NCBI RefSeq assembly: GCF_003610785.1
Contig: NZ_RAQQ01000001.1
Coordinates: forward strand, 248,001-312,000
Direction of reading: 5' to 3'
Source: Micromonospora globbae
Lineage (GTDB): Bacteria > Actinomycetota > Actinomycetes > Mycobacteriales > Micromonosporaceae
DNA: 64,000 bases
Below are positions 62,161 through 64,000 of the stretch, in pieces. The notes below the pieces were generated by a model, which was given only the letters and a program-made list of their open reading frames with translations, did not search any database and was not told the origin of the DNA. The number at the start of each line of letters is the position of its first letter. Position 1 is the first letter of the stretch. A program made the position numbers and the translations under genes.

Positions 62161-62751
62161 TCAGTCCGGCAGCAGGCGCCGCAGGACGCCCTTGCCGGTC
62201 GCTCCCATGCGGTACGACTGGACGAGGTACGAGCCGCAGGCGATGTTCGCCCCGGCGAGCACCGGCACCAGGTACTGCACCAGCCGCTGCCTCCGCTGCC
62301 AGACGGCGATCTCGGCCGGTGTCTCCGGGGTCGGCAGGGTCGCGTCGCGTACCTCGACCCGGTCGCCGCGGCGGTGGGCCTCCTCGGCGAGCCGGCCGAT
62401 CCTGCTCCCGCAGTAGGCGGCGTAGGCGGTGGCCGCGGCGCCGGCGACCGCCAGTCCGGCCTTGACGGCGCCGACCGTCCCGAACCCCTTCTGCAACGCC
62501 ATGCGCCGCCCGCCGACCCGGGCCAGTTGCGCGCCGGCGAGCAGCGTGGCTCCGATGCCGAGCCACTGCACGGGCCCGAACCGGCCCCACGCCGACTCGG
62601 CGACCCGGATGCGGTCGATGCCGTCCCGCAGGTCGCTGCCCGACTTGTTCACCCCGGCGACGCCCATCACGGTGCCACCGAACCAGAGGGCGGACCCGAT
62701 GTCGTGCACGGCCTGGGCGACGGCGTGGTTGTCGGTGGCGGTCAGCTGCAT
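62161..62751 (-). CDS. Hypothetical membrane protein
   Basis: 196 residues. ATG 62751 has GAGGAG six bases upstream. Segments at about 18-35, 65-80, 90-110 and 155-175 are hydrophobic: GSALWFGGTVMGVAGVNKSG, FGPVQWLGIGATLLAGAQLA and LVQYLVPVLAGANIACGSYL. I have seen related sequences in actinobacteria as uncharacterised membrane proteins but cannot name a family. It lies divergently from LtrA across about 316 bases. Confidence 0.72.
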   Translation of the reverse strand: MQLTATDNHAVAQAVHDIGSALWFGGTVMGVAGVNKSGSDLRDGIDRIRVAESAWGRFGPVQWLGIGATLLAGAQLARVGGRRMALQKGFGTVGAVKAGLAVAGAAATAYAAYCGSRIGRLAEEAHRRGDRVEVRDATLPTPETPAEIAVWQRRQRLVQYLVPVLAGANIACGSYLVQSYRMGATGKGVLRRLLPD

Positions 62752-63067
62752 CCCGGGCTCCTCGGCGGGGCGGACTTCGTCCGCGTTCCTGACAAACGTT
62801 CGGTTTGATCCGATTGAAGCATCTTCACCGCCCCCACGACGGCCGATCCGCCGTACGCCGCCCGGCGCGGTGCCGGTGGACCTGCGGCATCCTCCGGATT
62901 TCCCGACGCGCCTGCGACATGCTGGCAGCGCGGCCCGTGGCGCCGCGCCCGATGGCACGACCTCCTCATCCGCCTCCTGGGAACTGTCCGTTCCGGCAGG
63001 GCCCAGCCGTCGAAGCTGCGAGTGTTCCGGCGATGCCGCTGCGACCGACACGAAGGGTCCCGACGCC
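62752..63067. other. Noncoding region between membrane-protein and LtrA genes
   Basis: About 316 bases. An AT-rich patch (ACAAACGTTCGGTTTGATCC near 62792-62811) probably holds the divergent promoters; ACAAACGTTCGGTTTG there is partly symmetric (CAAAC...GTTTG). No gene is supported; a 12-codon frame ending at 63071 overlaps the LtrA start. Confidence 0.45.
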
Positions 63068-64000
63068 GTGACGGCGGGTCGCGCGCTGGAACTGCTCCGG
63101 CGCCCCAACCGTCCCCGGCGGGCCACCTACGTCGAACTCTTCTTCGACGTGGTCTTCGTGTTCGCGGTGACGCGGCTGTCGAACTTCCTGTTCGCCGATC
63201 TCACCTGGGCCGGGCTGTGGCGGGTGATGCTGCTCCTCGCGGCGTTCTGGTGGATCTGGGTGCTGACCACGTGGATGTCCGGCCGGCTCGACCCGGACCG
63301 GCCGAGCGTGCAGACCCTGATCGTCACCGTCATGCTGGCCAGTCTGCTGATGTCGGTCGCCGTGCCGACCGCGTTCGGCGACCAGGCGCTGTTGTTCGCC
63401 GGCCTCTACGTCGTCAGTCAGGTCGGGCGCACCGTCTTCGTCGTCCGGGCGCTGCGCCGTGGTGGCGTCACCGCGGCGGGCGGGCGGAAGGTGGCCTGGT
63501 GGATCCTGTCGGCGGGACTGTGGGTGGCCGGCGGGGTCGTGGACGACGCCCGGCTCCTGCTGTGGACGGTGGCCCTGGTCATCGACTACTCCAGCGCGGA
63601 GTTGCGGCTGCCCGAGTACGACCTGCGCGGGCACGGGCTCACCTCGTCGGCCGACCACCTGGCCGAGCGGTTCCAGCAGTTCACGATCATCGCCCTGGGC
63701 GACAAGATCATCGCGCCGGCGCTCAAGCTGGCCCAGTACCACTACGAGATCGAACGGATCCTCGCGCTCGTCGTCTCGTTCTGGACGACCGTGCTGCTGT
63801 GGCGCATCTACTTCTACCGCGCCGGCGTACTACTGCCGGCCGGCATCGTGGCCAGCCGCGATCCGGCCCGCTACAGCCGGTCCCTCTCGCACCTGCACCT
63901 CATCCTGATCGCCGGGTTGGTGATCAGCGCGGCGAGCGAGGACGTCATCGTGTCGCACCCCGTCGGGCACAACAACATCGTGTGGGTGGCGGCGATCGCG
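63068..64000 (+). CDS. Low-temperature-requirement protein A (LtrA family), partial
   Basis: 311 codons in frame to the window edge; the C-terminus lies outside. The family signature RATYVELFFDVVFVFAVTRL is near the N-terminus and RFQQFTIIALGDKIIAPALK near residue 205 (usually GE at the Asp position). About eight membrane segments are visible. LtrA was found as a low-temperature growth gene in Listeria; the molecular function is unknown. Start GTG 63068 was chosen for fit to the domain; its TGA-overlapping upstream frame gives possible coupling. Confidence 0.85.
   Translation, partial: MTAGRALELLRRPNRPRRATYVELFFDVVFVFAVTRLSNFLFADLTWAGLWRVMLLLAAFWWIWVLTTWMSGRLDPDRPSVQTLIVTVMLASLLMSVAVPTAFGDQALLFAGLYVVSQVGRTVFVVRALRRGGVTAAGGRKVAWWILSAGLWVAGGVVDDARLLLWTVALVIDYSSAELRLPEYDLRGHGLTSSADHLAERFQQFTIIALGDKIIAPALKLAQYHYEIERILALVVSFWTTVLLWRIYFYRAGVLLPAGIVASRDPARYSRSLSHLHLILIAGLVISAASEDVIVSHPVGHNNIVWVAAIA

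Overview
The window is about 64 kb of very GC-rich actinobacterial chromosome. G/C-ending codons dominate, GTG and TTG starts are frequent, several genes begin right after a TANNNT box with no ribosome site, and an IdeR/DtxR-type iron box is present. Gene content (ROK regulator, SigE-type ECF sigma factor, DUF5709, DUF3152, many Tat/Sec-secreted hydrolases, two-domain laccase) fits a soil actinomycete, probably Micromonosporaceae (Micromonospora-like). That placement is an inference. I saw no rRNA, tRNA, CRISPR array or insertion sequence.

Layout. 1-6.3 kb: FAD-linked oxidase (cut by the left edge) overlapping a ThDP-dependent pyruvate-oxidase-like gene; a holin-like membrane protein; two gene scars (MarR tail, deleted DUF6069-like gene); a NarL-type two-component pair; YccF. 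6.3-12.1 kb: monosaccharide ABC importer mmsA-mmsB-chvE with palindromic operator candidates, followed by a ROK regulator. 12.2-18.7 kb: a frameshifted DHA2 exporter, DUF5709, DUF3152 lipoprotein, SigE-type sigma factor with a coupled membrane protein, thioesterase, spermidine-synthase-like protein, DUF2231. 18.8-26.3 kb: two large secreted proteins (LVIVD-repeat; NucH-UshA fusion) sharing one C-terminal beta-solenoid tail, with a DUF305 protein between them. 26.4-32.5 kb: SDR, nhaA, then a LysR / cysteine-dioxygenase-like / YeiH-type exporter group, and a TetR-hydrolase divergent pair around a 25-bp palindrome. 33.3-43.9 kb: M36 protease, type-II NADH-dehydrogenase-like protein, small HTH and CxxC proteins, metallophosphoesterase, MarR, an anti-sigma-type ATPase, Dps, and an iron-boxed siderophore-interacting protein. 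44-49 kb: secreted CocE/NonD hydrolase and M14 carboxypeptidase. 49-58 kb: a redoxin, then a four-gene secreted operon. 58-64 kb: GNAT, Tat-exported enolase-superfamily protein, formamidase-like protein, two membrane proteins, and LtrA (cut by the right edge).

The most unusual part is the compact operon at 50.3-57.8 kb. It encodes a two-domain laccase, a 1,300-residue ThuA/discoidin/PQQ-type sugar dehydrogenase/PKD/DUF1080 protein, a cupredoxin with three Ig-like repeats, and a beta-solenoid protein. The second and third proteins share an approximately 80-residue module that I cannot name, and the operon is preceded by a perfect 11-bp inverted repeat. Together they look like an extracellular copper- and quinone-dependent sugar-oxidising system, possibly acting through 3-keto sugars. 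This function is an inference from domains and gene order.
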